Shown in pieces: positions 43,654-55,255 of a DNA stretch of 64,000 bases. The stretch is taken from contig JBANAY010000001.1 in assembly GCA_037952775.1 (NCBI GenBank), positions 1,178,001 through 1,242,000 of the forward strand. The letters run 5' to 3'. Numbering within the stretch: the first letter of the stretch is position 1; the number at the start of each line of letters is the position of its first letter. The notes beneath the pieces were generated by a model. It had not been told where the DNA came from. It searched no databases and saw only the letters and a program-made list of their open reading frames with translations. The position numbers were made by a program, and so were the translations under genes. Source of the stretch: Clonostachys chloroleuca. Its lineage: Eukaryota; Ascomycota; Sordariomycetes; Hypocreales; Bionectriaceae.

Positions 43654-44217
43654 TGTGGTCTGTCTGAGAGGGGAGCAATGGATCTGCGGGGTCACAAGAC
43701 GATATGAGAAGGTTGTGTCATCGACTCAGGCTGGTGGGTCGCTTGGAATAAATAAACTCACACGGGGCTTGGCGCTGAGGCAATTAGGTAAGAGGTTGTA
43801 GGCAGACTGGGAGGCATTCCCATGGCTGCCTAAATGAATTGGTGCAGGATATTATTGGTTGCAGGACATATGGAGGATAATATATGAGGCTACCCCTGTC
43901 TTGATTCTGAGTGGTGCAAATACGAACATACAGGACGAGCGCTCCTTCCAGCCAATTCAAAAGCTAAAAGTAACGAGGTTTTCGTTTCTTGGATGGAACA
44001 AGTGGCATCAGTAAAACACGTTGCGCCAGACAGTCGACCTCACATGTTATGGAAATCGTAGACTCTAAATTCTCTGAGACAATACGAAGTTTAAGTTAGT
44101 AAGGAGGGGGACTCTCATAAAGCCAACTCGCTCGTCTATTTCCGAGATGGCGCTTAAATAAATGTCAACACCGCTCAAAATTAAGATATCCCATTTCTAC
44201 CTGACCTTGCCATCTTA
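43654..44217. other. intergenic region
   Basis: Promoter side of the small helical gene and 3' side of the NmrA-like gene. No gene seen. Confidence 0.4.
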
Positions 44218-45150
44218 CTACAAGACCAAAGGGTGAGCTGCAAAAAACTCCTCGAACGTCGTCAGCTTCCCTCGGACATGCTCGGCCGCCCATGTAACCA
44301 GGGTCTCGGTCTCCGGTCCAAAGTACCCAAACTCCTCCAGATATGCAAATGCATCCCCGTACAAGCCTCCAGCAAATGGCAGCGCCTGGACGAATTCATC
44401 CAGAGGTGCCTGCTTGTACACCACCTTCTTGCCGAGAGCCTTGCCCAAAATGACCGCAAGTTCTTCCATCGTGTATAGACCTTGGGCTGCGTGAAACACT
44501 TTGCCCTCGAACTTATCAGGCTCTGCGAGGATAGCACCCACAAATTTGCCAGTGTCGCTGACGGCATCGTAGAAAGGAACCTTGATGCCGGGAGAGTTGG
44601 GCCGCGTAAAGGTCCAGACTCCGTCTGGTCCCGGCTTCGGGCTCAAAAACGGTTGCTCCTGGAAATTTTCCATGAAGAAGCCACCCGAGAAAAAGGCGCT
44701 CTTGATCTTGAGACCACGGATGTACTCTTCAGCCTTGGCCTTGGCGTCAAAGGCCGTCACCTTTGTATATTTGCCGCGGGAGATCTTGCTAACATAAGGA
44801 AGCGTGCTCCAGATGAGATACTGGGCGCCCGCGCTGACAGCAACATCAGCAATAGTTTTTGCGTTGTTGAATTCAACCTCGACGGCATTAGGACTGAAGT
44901 CGGGAGCGGTCATAGCGAAGATGGTGTGGGCGCCGGCGAGGGCTGATTCGATTGAAGATCGGTCAGCCACGTCTCCAGCGACGACTTGAACGCCCTTGTC
45001 TTGAAGCTGTTTAGCCTTGGTTGAGTTGACATCACGCGTGATGGCACGGAGGGAATACTGCTGAGACAGTTCTGGGTCGTTTAAGACGTTATTGATAACG
45101 GAGCTTCCCTGGTGGCCAGTCGCACCAAAAACAGCCAGAACTCGAGACAT
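44218..45150 (-). CDS. NmrA-like NAD(P)-binding protein
   Basis: A single exon of 310 residues with ATG at 45150. The N-terminus VLAVFGATGHQGSSV is the NmrA/HSCARG dinucleotide loop (GATGxQG). AITRDVNSTKAKQL follows, with an Arg suited to the NADP phosphate, then VVAGDVADRSSIESAL and IFAMTAPDF. The mid-protein YLIWSTLPYV and GGFFMENF stretches are also family features. Such proteins sense the NADPH/NADP ratio or act as atypical reductases; no catalytic Tyr-x3-Lys is evident. It is more canonical than the NmrA-like protein at 12517 and only distantly similar to it. Confidence 0.88.
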   Translation of the reverse strand: MSRVLAVFGATGHQGSSVINNVLNDPELSQQYSLRAITRDVNSTKAKQLQDKGVQVVAGDVADRSSIESALAGAHTIFAMTAPDFSPNAVEVEFNNAKTIADVAVSAGAQYLIWSTLPYVSKISRGKYTKVTAFDAKAKAEEYIRGLKIKSAFFSGGFFMENFQEQPFLSPKPGPDGVWTFTRPNSPGIKVPFYDAVSDTGKFVGAILAEPDKFEGKVFHAAQGLYTMEELAVILGKALGKKVVYKQAPLDEFVQALPFAGGLYGDAFAYLEEFGYFGPETETLVTWAAEHVRGKLTTFEEFFAAHPLVL

Positions 45151-45892
45151 GGTTGATAAAGTGTAGAATGGAAAAGTGTTTAAGAATGAATAGACATGTC
45201 ACGATGGTGGGATTGATTTGTTTCTAAAGACAAGATTAACGGACTTCCAAGTCCTATTTATTATTCTACGAATTCGATATGGTCCATTGTCCGTCTAACA
45301 TCTGGATGATCCATTGAGTGAGAGAGAGGGAGAGTGCTTCATAAGCGGGATGTCCCGTGGTCCCGTGGAGCTCCGTGGAAGAATCGGCATACCACGGCCA
45401 AAACCGACGGACGTTTCATTCCGCAACGAACAACAAAAGTCAAGAACTCACAATACGCACCCAAATTCCATCGCGCAATACTTTAATGTATTAGTAATAT
45501 GGTTTACGATCTATCTATTGTGTTGAGATATCGAGTCTGGCATATTTCATTGCTGTTTTTAACTTCATACTCGAACTCTCACACCCGTTTTACTATCAGT
45601 TAATCCAAATATCGAAGAATATTTGGTACCCAAATAATGACTTGCAAGTCATGTCATTCAACACTATGCTTCCAGGCTGTTACTACATACGTGAGAGAAA
45701 TTGACTACTAAGTTAAAAACAGCAATGGAAGATACCAGAGCCCGACATCTCAACACACTGAATAACGTTGTCGATTTAGGAAAGCGAGAGAAATTATAAT
45801 CATCAGCAATACCGATGCGCGACTGAACACAAAATCAAGGATCAACTAACGTTTCGGATATATATTGAACTACATCAATCTTGTCTTGGTCC
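45151..45892. other. intergenic region
   Basis: About 740 bp, AT-rich, containing the NmrA-like promoter. No gene seen. Confidence 0.4.
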
Positions 45893-47854
45893 CTATGGAC
45901 CTGCATAATCCTTAAATTCGCTTTTGGCAGCCACTCTCACGGCGTGCAAAAACCCGGGAAGCTTAGGGACTGTCGCTCTTGGGGGCATTCTGATCTGCGA
46001 ATATCCCAGCTTCCGAGACCGCCGCAGATGAGTAAACCAGTCACACAACTCCATGTTAGGTTCTTCATACCTCTCACGATGGAGTCCCATTTCTTCCTTT
46101 ACCATGTCTTGCCAGAGTCCCATGTCCCTGCCTGTTGCGCACCCAGGGCTATCGCACCAGAAAATATGCTTGTTCTTCTCGAGGAAAATCCCGGCCAGCG
46201 TGGGTAAATCATCTAGGAGACTCAGCCACGCTGGGCTGGTTGGTTTATACACGCTCCATGAGTATCGATATATCAGCGTTATGCGTCCAGATGTGAGAGC
46301 CCAGGTATACAAGGCCCCGCAATCTTCACATGTCAAAAATTGTTTCCGGGAACGTGCGCATGCATTCAAGAAACGTGGGCGGTCACTAAAGGAACAGAAG
46401 CATTTATTCCGGTAACGTGAGCATCCATTCCAGGGATGTGAGCATTCACATGGCGTCCCTTCGAACAGGCCTATGTCGGGAATTTTTGACGTACCCGGCT
46501 TCCTGAAACAGTCGCAAACCGCAGCCGAGATGAAGTCACTAAGAGCCTTTCCGTCCGCCATGTGAGGACAAGTCTTGTGATTCCGAAGAGCACCTCCCAC
46601 AATCAACTGTTGAAGGGTCCTTCGAATACCCGCCGTGCTGGGAGGATCTCTGCTATCGATATCCAGCAACGGAAGATCCCAACCAATCTTAATGGTAGTG
46701 TGGGAATCATTCGGGGGCAACCATCGTATGAGTAACATCCGCGGGAACGAGCTATATTTTGTCGAGCCTTTCTTGGAACATCGCTGATGCTCCGGGTGGG
46801 GGCATCCACCATACTTTTCGATGTTTGGAAAAGAGAGAATGTCCTTGAGGGAATCCCACATGATAGGCTCCATGTGAGAGCACAGTTCCCATTTACCCAG
46901 TCTGCCGATGCAAACGAGATTTTCATCGCCCCTTTCTATGCTTTCCTGGGGGAAAAATATACCGGCATGCCTCTCTCCGCATGCATCGCAAAATCGCAGC
47001 TCGCGAAGCTTGATCACGGCAGGTTCGAACTCGCCACGGAGACGGACCCGAGTGCATGCCGTGCACCAGCGCTCCACCTCTTTCCTCGGTTGAAGCATTG
47101 CGCGGGCCTCTCTCCTTTCCTCTTCTGACATGATGCCAGTAGAGAATTTAATGTGAGCATCGTGCAGGCCCACCTTGTCGTGAAACGAGTAAAATTGTCG
47201 GTCGTCAAAAAGGGTTCGGAAAAGTGCCGACGCCTGTCGGAGAGACCAGAGAGATATTGGCGACAAACCCATCATTATCTTGATCAATACGGGCTTTGGC
47301 AACTTGAAGACCGGGCTTTCCTGCCGCGGTCGGCTGGTTCGCTCATATATGCGACGAGGGCCTTGAGCTTTTGGGGGCATGGGAGAATATTGCGGCGGAT
47401 CTGGAAAGGATTCCCTAAGCTGTTGAGGGCCATGGAGTTCTAGGCAGGATGCCACAGGCTGAGGAGGGTCAATAGGTTTTAGGGAAAATGCCGGAGGCCG
47501 AGTAGGGTCATGAGGTTTGAGGAAGGGTGCCCCAGGGTAAGGAGCGACATGAAGTATTCGGGAGGATGTCACAGGCTTGGGAGGATCATGAGGTTTCTTT
47601 GACCGTGACCCTAACAACGAGCGCCACCAATGCAGTGATTTCTTGGGCGGGGCGGTAATCTGTATGCAAGGGCTGACTGCTCGCTCATCGTCTTTCCTCG
47701 AAGCAGAATCTTCAACCGGGCCTCGTTCATCGTCTTTCTTCGAAATAGATTCTTCAGCCAGGCCTCGTTCATCGTCTCTCCTCGAAGCAGAACCTTCAAC
47801 CAGGCGATAGGGGGGGGTTGATCCAAAGGCATATCTTGTGTTGTGTCTGAGGTC
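45893..47854 (-). CDS. F-box-like Cys-rich protein, 5' end unresolved
   Basis: An open frame of 653 codons ends at 45893. It has an F-box-like segment (FKLPKPVLIKIMMGLSPISLWSLRQASALF), which follows the L-P..I...I pattern. Several CxxC pairs come after it (ERWCTACTRVRL, LRFCDACGERH, LTCEDCGALY), typical of fungal F-box proteins with a zinc-ribbon-like part. The first ATG in frame is at 47380 (495 residues). Coding-like sequence extends further upstream: Pro-rich KPHDPPKPV / KPHDPTRPP / KPIDPPQPV repeats, then a triplicated acidic unit around KDDERG at 47685-47815. The frame closes upstream at a TAG (47855-47857), so a further 5' exon is likely. An ATG at 48053 with a GTAACA donor near 47937 is one weak candidate. 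Confidence 0.6.
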   Translation of the reverse strand, partial: DLRHNTRYAFGSTPPYRLVEGSASRRDDERGLAEESISKKDDERGPVEDSASRKDDERAVSPCIQITAPPKKSLHWWRSLLGSRSKKPHDPPKPVTSSRILHVAPYPGAPFLKPHDPTRPPAFSLKPIDPPQPVASCLELHGPQQLRESFPDPPQYSPMPPKAQGPRRIYERTSRPRQESPVFKLPKPVLIKIMMGLSPISLWSLRQASALFRTLFDDRQFYSFHDKVGLHDAHIKFSTGIMSEEERREARAMLQPRKEVERWCTACTRVRLRGEFEPAVIKLRELRFCDACGERHAGIFFPQESIERGDENLVCIGRLGKWELCSHMEPIMWDSLKDILSFPNIEKYGGCPHPEHQRCSKKGSTKYSSFPRMLLIRWLPPNDSHTTIKIGWDLPLLDIDSRDPPSTAGIRRTLQQLIVGGALRNHKTCPHMADGKALSDFISAAVCDCFRKPGTSKIPDIGLFEGTPCECSHPWNGCSRYRNKCFCSFSDRPRFLNACARSRKQFLTCEDCGALYTWALTSGRITLIYRYSWSVYKPTSPAWLSLLDDLPTLAGIFLEKNKHIFWCDSPGCATGRDMGLWQDMVKEEMGLHRERYEEPNMELCDWFTHLRRSRKLGYSQIRMPPRATVPKLPGFLHAVRVAAKSEFKDYAGP

Positions 47855-48053
47855 CTACCGCCTCGACACAAGACTGGCACCTCCTGCTTCTGGCATGGCT
47901 CGGGACATGAAAGACTTTCAAATTTTTGCTTGTTACGTTTGGTAAGTAAGTCAAAATTTGCAAGGATATTTCTGAATCTGAATACCGATGAAATTCTCCC
48001 ATGATACCAGGGTAGTCTCCTAGGAGATCTATAGGGTACTTTTGACCAGACAT

Positions 48054-50242
48054 TCTTGCTCTTGGAGAAACTTCAGATGTATGAGGTTGTGTCGGGGCTG
48101 TTCCTCATTTCTCAATGATGGAGGAAGCCTGAGTATGAGGGACGACATCTCCTTTATACCGTCCCCGCTAACAAGGGGCCTGGTTCTCAAAACTCTAAGT
48201 TTTCTAGTGCAGTTCATCTAGAGAGTATCCGTGAATTAGTATCTCGGGGGCTTGCTAGTAAGAATCTTCATCGTCCGTGTATTACGGGAAGTGTATCGCT
48301 AGGGTGCGCCCCAAAGCTCAAACTGGAACCTTATTAGAGTAAATGCTGCATGCACTCTAGGAATAATGATGAGCTCTTACTGTGACTCAGCATTATGCAG
48401 CAGTACTCACTTTTATGGACTAGCATGATAGTTCACTGAGAAAGGCAGAGGCGAGTTTAGTGTTGTTACACGCCCAACTCCCAGGATGAGGGTGGAATGA
48501 TCATTTACCATACGACAAAAGGTTTAACGGATGCCATGGAAGTTATTGTAAGTAGCCTCAATTCGACCCGATTTCCAAGCCCTTGTTAGAAATCAAAGAG
48601 CCTTGAGTGATGGCTCGTGCTCTCCATATGTTTCTATCCGCACCAGTAGCTGACGATGACAGGTTCCTTGATCGCGGTGTCATCCACTAATGGATCGTCC
48701 TAGAGAAATGGACACCCTGCTAAACTCTCTTGGAGGACAAAGATAACCTGGGGGTAATTCAGAAATCAAAAGATGAATCGGATGATGCAGGAAGGCAAGC
48801 CGCCATTGCCACCACTTTGAAGGCGATGGCTAATCAGAGTTCGAGTATGAACTGAAAACTCAAAGATGCCAGTCCCGACATCTCAACACGATGACTGACA
48901 AGGCAAAATTAAGCCCTGGTAGCCCAAGGCTGCAGCCTTGCGAATGGAAAGCTCTGTAAACCTTCATACCGATGACTCACTTGCTTGGTGGCGGTAGCAT
49001 CGTGCGGTTTTGGTGTCCCGAGGAAGCGGGGCAGAATTAGAGACTCAAGACAGTACTCATCAAAGTAAATTCCCTTACTTAATTAAGTGATTCTCGCATC
49101 TTCGGTGGGCCAGCAGACTTTACAAAGTTGAACCTAAATGATCGTGGTGCGGGTAGTCGTCGTTCTTTACTCGCTAAGGTACCCTGGAGATGAAGAACTG
49201 AACATTGACACAATGATGGAGGAGAGAATAGATACAGGAGAAACCAAGGCCAGAAGTCACCAATTTAATGGCAATTACTTTCAAGCCCAAATGTCAGATC
49301 GAGCCGTCACGCATCAAGCCACAAGAGTACACATCTTTGACAGCAGCCTCATTGTTTGTTGAAGTGAGGCCGTCGCGGGGGAGCGGGAGTGACAGCGGAG
49401 TTTGTGTGCGGAAATCCCACTATCTACTACGTCATTCTTCCAATCTTCAACGACCATGAATCGGCCAAGTACAGATGGGGGACACATCTCGCAGGATATC
49501 AGCTGTAACCTCGACCACTACGGAGTCCGTGCCAGGTGCGCAGGCCGCAGGTGCTTGCAGCCACGTGGAAAAGACCGAATACGCCGACATGGAGAATGCC
49601 TTGGACTCCGCTAACGCAGCCCTACGGACAAGCTTATTTTACTCGTCAATTAAATCATGACGGCCAGTGAAGCGCTTGTAGCCCGCGGGTTACCGTACCC
49701 TGTTTTCACCGTGGTTCGCTGCCCCGCGGGTCCCAGAACAACAAAAGGGGCAAGGTGCGGCAGCTCGCCGCATGTTACTTTACGTGGCGGTTTGTGTCCT
49801 CTGGTGAATCGGCCCAAATTCCTTCCGGACAGGTGGATCACGGCTTTCGGCTTTGGCAGGTTTGAGCCAGTCACAGTCTCGAGCTTCGTCTGACAACGGC
49901 CTCCGGCCAGGTTAAGCTGCAGGGCCAAATGCCGGGGCCGTGGTGAAGAGGTAATCTCAATTGATTGAACACAGAGAACTCTGATCTCGTAAATCTTGGA
50001 TATTAATACAGTCCTGCAACTGATGGCCAGCACCATGTCTCGTCTCACCAACAATCAGAATCGCTAATCTCGAGTTCATTGTCTTTGCACAATCCGATAG
50101 ACACAGCAATCATCGCATCTGAACTGAACGAAGTGCTTGGAAAGAAGTTTTTCCTGTCTGTGGTAGCATGTCAGATTAGGCGCCGAGCTACGCCCCTGAG
50201 CAGCCAGCCCCTTTGTCAGACACCTCGACACTGTCCGGGAAG
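48054..50242. other. gene-poor 2.2 kb
   Basis: Only short frames without splice or motif support; the right end carries the ABC transporter promoter. No RNA gene recognised. Confidence 0.4.
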
Positions 50243-53200
50243 ATGGAGGACTCAGCAGATGCCACATCGGCAACGGAACCCATCGAGAGGAATTTGGAAG
50301 AACTGGCACGTCAATTGACACACAAGTCTCAAAATATCACCAATGAGCTGCAACCATACAACCCCGAGCCAGGGAGCCGCCTCGACCCCCAATCACCGTC
50401 TTTCAACGCACGTGCATGGGTCAAAGCGTTTGTCAAGCTTTCTGAAACGGACCCCAGCGCGGCCTCCTCGCGTTTCTTAGGCGTTGCATTCAAAAATCTG
50501 GGCGCTTATGGGTGGAGCACTGGCGCTGAGAATCAACCGACGGTCACAAACATTGCTCTGCGAGCTGTAACCTCCTTGATCGGGCTTGTCGGGGGCCGCC
50601 GTCAAGGCAAGCGCATCGACATCTTGCGCGACTTTGAGGGCGTCATCAAAGAGGGGGAGCTTCTTCTGGTTCTTGGGCCTCCTGGATCTGGGTGCTCAAC
50701 CTTTCTGAAGACGCTGACGGGCGAGACATCGGGCTTCAAGATATCCGAGAATTCGTATTTGAACTATCGAGGTAATATCACTTTCCTCACTTTAATTCAT
50801 GACCGTGCCGAACTAATGAATCTTCGATATAGGCATTGACCCTTCGCATGTTAGAAAGTCGCTTCGAGGCGATGTCCTCTACAACGCCGAAGTTGACTCC
50901 CATCTCGCCCACCTCACCGTGGGCGAGACCCTGACGTTTGCGGCACGCTGCCGATCTGTTCGTCATGTTCCCGGTGGCTTTACTCGAGAACAAGCCGATA
51001 ATATGATCCGCGATGTTATGATGGCTACGTTTGGTATTAGCCATACGTTCAACACCCGAGTGGGAGATGACTTTGTCCGTGGTGTAAGCGGTGGTGAGAG
51101 AAAACGTTTAGTAGTATCGCGGAAGCCTGCCTCACTAGTGCTAAATTCCAATGTTGGGATAACTCTACCCGTGGCTTGGATAGCGCGAACGCAATCAACT
51201 TTTGCGAGAACATTCGACTCCAGGCCGACTTGATGGGTGTTGCCGCCGCCGTGGCCTTGTACCAGGCTCCCCAGTCCGCCTACGATGTGCGTATTCAGTG
51301 AAGAGCCTCGGTGTACCTGTTCCAGCTAACATCTTGACAGAAATTTGATCGTGTGATTGTATTGTATGAGGGGCGGCAGATCTTCTTTGGCAAAACCACC
51401 GAAGCCAAGGCCTACTTTGAGGAGCTCGGATTCGAATGTGAGAACTCTGATATTGATTAAACATGAGCTCAACTGACACTGCTGTTTCGCAGGCCCTGAA
51501 AGACAGACGGTTCCCGATTTCCTCACTTCAATGACGAGTCCCAGCGAGCGACGTCCCAAAGCCGGCTATGAGAGCCAGGTCCCACGCACCGCTGACGAGT
51601 TTGCTGCGAGATGGAAGGCCAGCCAGGCACGCGACAGCCTGGTTCAAGAGTTGAAGGCGTACGAGAAGAACCACCCCTCCGATCAGCGACTCAAGGAATA
51701 CAACGAGTCTCGTAATGCCGAGCAAGCAAGAAGCCAACGCTCTGCATCGCCTTACACAATCTCATACTACCAGCAAGTACGACTGGCGCTATGGCGCGGC
51801 TACAGACGGCTGCGTGCTGATCCCGGATTTACCGTCGCTTCTTTGCTCTTCAACGTCATCATCGCCCTCCTCCTGGGTAGCATGTTCTATAATCTGAAGC
51901 CCGACACTTCGACCTTTTACTACCGAGGTGGACTCATCTTCTTCTCGCTCCTCTTCAATGCGTTTTCGAGCCAGCTTGAAGTCCTGACTGTATATGCGGA
52001 ACGGCCCGTTGTTGAGAAGCATAATAAATACGCCTTTTACCACCAGTCGACGCAAGCGATCGCCAGTTACTTAACAGACCTTCCGTATAAGACAGCTAAT
52101 ATGTTCATCTTCAACATCCTCATCTACTTCATGGCCCATCTTCGTCGCGAGGCAGGTAACTTCTTCTTCTTCTGCCTGACCTCCTACATCACGACCCTGG
52201 TCATGTCGAGCTTGTATCGCCTACTGGCCTCTATCACACGGACGTCCCACCAGGCTATGGTTCCGAGCTCGATCCTAAGTCTGGGGCTGATGATCTATAC
52301 GGGCTTTACCATCCCGACCGACTACCTGCCCGGCTGGTCGCGGTGGATGAACTACATCAACCCGCTCGCCTATGCCTTTGAGTCGCTCATGGCGAACGAG
52401 TTCCACGACCGACAGTTCCCCTGTGCCGTTGTCGTACCGCAGGGTCCCGGTTATGAGGACCTGCCCGCCGACTCTCAGGTCTGCTCCTCTGTCGGCGCTC
52501 TGCCCGGCTCGACGACGGTAGACGGTGATAGGTATATCAACTTGGCGTTCTCGTACTACAACGCCCACAAGTGGAGGAACGTCGGCATCTTGTGCGGGTT
52601 CTTGGTGTTCTTCTTTGGTGTCTATATTCTGGCTGCCGAATACTCGAAGCCACCCAAGAGCAAGGGCGAAGTTCTCGTGTTTCCTTCTGGGAAGGTTCCT
52701 CGGTCTAAAGTTGCCGACTCGACGGATCTCGAAGCGCAGCCACACGGTCGAGAGGTTGTATCCGATGAGAAATCGACAAGTGGTTCTGAGTCTGCTGCTG
52801 GATTGATAGCTGGAACGGCCGTATTCCATTGGGAAGATCTGTGTTATGATATCAGCATCAAAGGCACCAAGCGCCGGATTCTGGATCATGTGGACGGCTG
52901 GGTCAAGCCAGGTACTTCGACTGCGCTTATGGGGGTGTCGGGCGCCGGCAAGACGACTCTTCTCGATGTCCTCGCTACTCGTGTTACCATGGGAGTTGTG
53001 TCTGGAGATACGCTCATCAACGGTTCGCCAACAGACGCCTCATTCCAGCACCGCGTCGGCTATGTTCAGCAGCAGGACCTGCATCTTAACACCATGACTG
53101 TCCGCGAGGCTCTAGAATTCAGCGCTCTCCTCCGGCAGTCTGCCGAGATCCCAAGGCAAGAAAAGCTTGAGTACGTTGACAAGGTTGTCGATATGCTTGA

Positions 53201-54760
53201 CATGGAAAGCTTCGTGGATGCTGTCATCGGCGTGCCCGGTGAGGGTTTGAATGTCGAGCAGCGGAAGCGCCTGACTATCGGAGTCGAACTCGCTGCTCGC
53301 CCCAAGCTTCTTCTTTTCCTCGATGAACCCACCTCTGGCCTTGACTCGCAGACGTCATGGGCTATCTGCCAGCTTATCAAGAAGCTGACGAGAAATGGCC
53401 AGGCTGTGCTCTGCACCATCCACCAACCGTCCGCTATTCTCTTTGACCAATTCGACAGGCTTCTGCTCCTTGCCCCTGGTGGCAAGACTGTGTACTTCGG
53501 AGAATTGGGGGCCAAATCAAGGACTCTTATCAATTACTTTGAACGAAACGGTGCACACACATGTCCTCCCGGAGCGAACCAGGCAGAGTGGATGCTCGAT
53601 ATCATTAAGCCAAAGAGAAGGACGGGACTGTTGGAATTGATTGGCACGAAACTTGGAGGCAATCGCCCGAATTCAAGGAAGTCAAAGCTGAGCTGGGGAA
53701 CCTGCGAGCACTCGCAACCGGGCAGACCCTGATCGCATCCGACAACAGCGAGGCATCCCAGCATCACGAATTCGTCGCCTCATTATGGACCCAGATGTCC
53801 CTCGTCTTCTTCCGCACCTGGAGGCACTTTTGGCGTTCTCCCACTTACATCTGGTCCAAGATTATCCTCATCGTCATCTCGTCCATCTACATCGGGTTCA
53901 GCTTCAAAGCAGAGAACACAATCCAGGGGCTTCAGAACCAGCTGTATGCCATCTTCATGTTCCTGGTCATGTTCAACAACCTCAACGAGCAGATCATGCC
54001 CATGTTCGTCCCCCAGCGGTCCCTCTACGAGGTGCGTGAACGGCCCTCCAAGATATACAAATGGAACACGTTCGTGCTCTCCAACATCCTCGTCGAGGCC
54101 ATCTGGAACACGCTCATGGCTGCGCTCATCTACGTGTGCTGGTACTACCCCGTCGGTTTCGTCATCAACACGAACGCAGATGACCAGGCCATACGCGGAT
54201 TTCTTGTATTTTTGTTCCTCTGGATGTTCATGCTCTTCACGAGCACCTTCTCCCACTTCGCCATCACCTGGATGCCCAGCGCCGAGGTAGCCGGCATCCT
54301 CGCCAGCCTGCTGTGGATGTTCTGCCTCATCTTCTGCGGCGTCGCCGTCGCCCGAGCCGACTTCCCCGAGTTCTGGAAGTGGATGTACCGCGTCTCCCCC
54401 GGCACCTACCTCGTCGGCGGCGTCATGTCCGCCGCCATCGCCGGCTCCGACGTGACGTGTGCGGAGAACGAGCTGCTCGAGCTCTCGCCGCCCGGCGGGC
54501 TGAGCTGCGGTGAGTTCCTGGGCCCGTTTGCCAACTACACTGGCGGTGCTGTGCTGAACCCCGGGGCGACGGATCTGTGCAGCTACTGCACTATTACTAC
54601 GACTGACCAGTTCCTCGCTCGGTTCGAGATTGACTATGACACGAGGTGGAGGGACTTTGGGTTGCTTTGGGTTTATATTGCTTTCAATGTTGGTGCCGCC
54701 TTGGGACTTTACTGGCTCTTCCGTGTTCCTAAAGGGAAGAAGGGACTGAGGAGGTCCTAG
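50243..54760 (+). CDS. PDR-type (ABCG) ABC transporter with two frame breaks
   Basis: Four exons (50243-50771, 50833-51286, 51341-51437, 51493-54760) would give about 1,448 residues if two indels are corrected. The order is NBD1-TMD1-NBD2-TMD2. NBD1 has [12 protein letters not shown] near residue 145 and the signature [11 protein letters not shown]2 has [12 protein letters not shown], a variant signature [18 protein letters not shown], and Walker [15 protein letters not shown]. Degenerate NBD1 motifs are normal for the family. Extra bases at 51105-51112 (net +2) shift the frame just after the NBD1 signature. A missing base near 53611-53614 (net -1) shifts it again before TMD2. Each side of both breaks is in good family sequence. 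Plasma-membrane drug or toxin efflux is the expected role. Either a young pseudogene or sequence errors. Confidence 0.88.
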
Positions 54761-55113
54761 GAGAATACGCTCGTGGGGGAGCTGTGTGAGAAGATATGGA
54801 TCTTTTTTTGTTATTGGCATAGATTTCTTTTTCAACCCTCTCATAGATTGGGCTTATTATAATCACGGTTAGATTTCATCATTACGTTGTTTGATATTTG
54901 GCAATTTAGCACATTCCATGTTTGATTCTCCCCTGATGTGGTTGTTCTTATAATTTAAGGTCGGTATGTAGCTCTCCCCTGTGTGTGAACAAGTCAAAAA
55001 GCTTACAACTAACCCCTTCGTCCACCATTCAACTCGTAGTCACTTATAAGATGATGAACGCGTCAGTTTCCATATATCACTAAATTTCGACGGTCGCTGC
55101 AACACCAATCAAA
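54761..55113. other. intergenic region
   Basis: 3' flank of the transporter, AT-rich; no gene. Confidence 0.4.
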
Positions 55114-55255
55114 GCTTGTTTGGTCTAATGGTTAGTAAATCCCGCAGTTCCTACCGCATCTTGAAACAACACTCCAACAACTTCCAGGTTAGGATCATCG
55201 CCTTCCAAGCGATGGGTCGGGGTTCAGTTCCCCGGACAAATTCCCCGGACAAGCA
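55114..55255 (+). pseudogene. tRNA-Gly(UCC)-derived sequence with two direct-repeat insertions
   Basis: The ends pair as a 7-bp acceptor stem (GCTTGTT at 55114-55120, GACAAGC at 55248-55254, then A). The anticodon arm ATCGC-CTTCCAA-GCGAT (55196-55212) reads UCC. An A box (TGGTCTAATGG) and a B-box-like GGTTCAGTTCC are present. GGTTAG occurs twice, at 55130 and 55187, so 57 bp are inserted in the D loop. TTCCCCGGACAAA occurs twice in tandem at 55228 and 55241, adding 13 bp between T arm and acceptor. Removing exactly these gives 72 nt, the length of a normal tRNA. The T loop has G where A58 is expected. The insertion is not at the canonical 37/38 intron site, so I call it a pseudogene. Confidence 0.7.

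Noticed and set aside
55114..55255. Reading the 57-bp D-loop insertion as an ordinary tRNA intron
   Set aside because: Fungal nuclear tRNA introns lie one base 3' of the anticodon; this insert is in the D loop and is bounded by a direct repeat.
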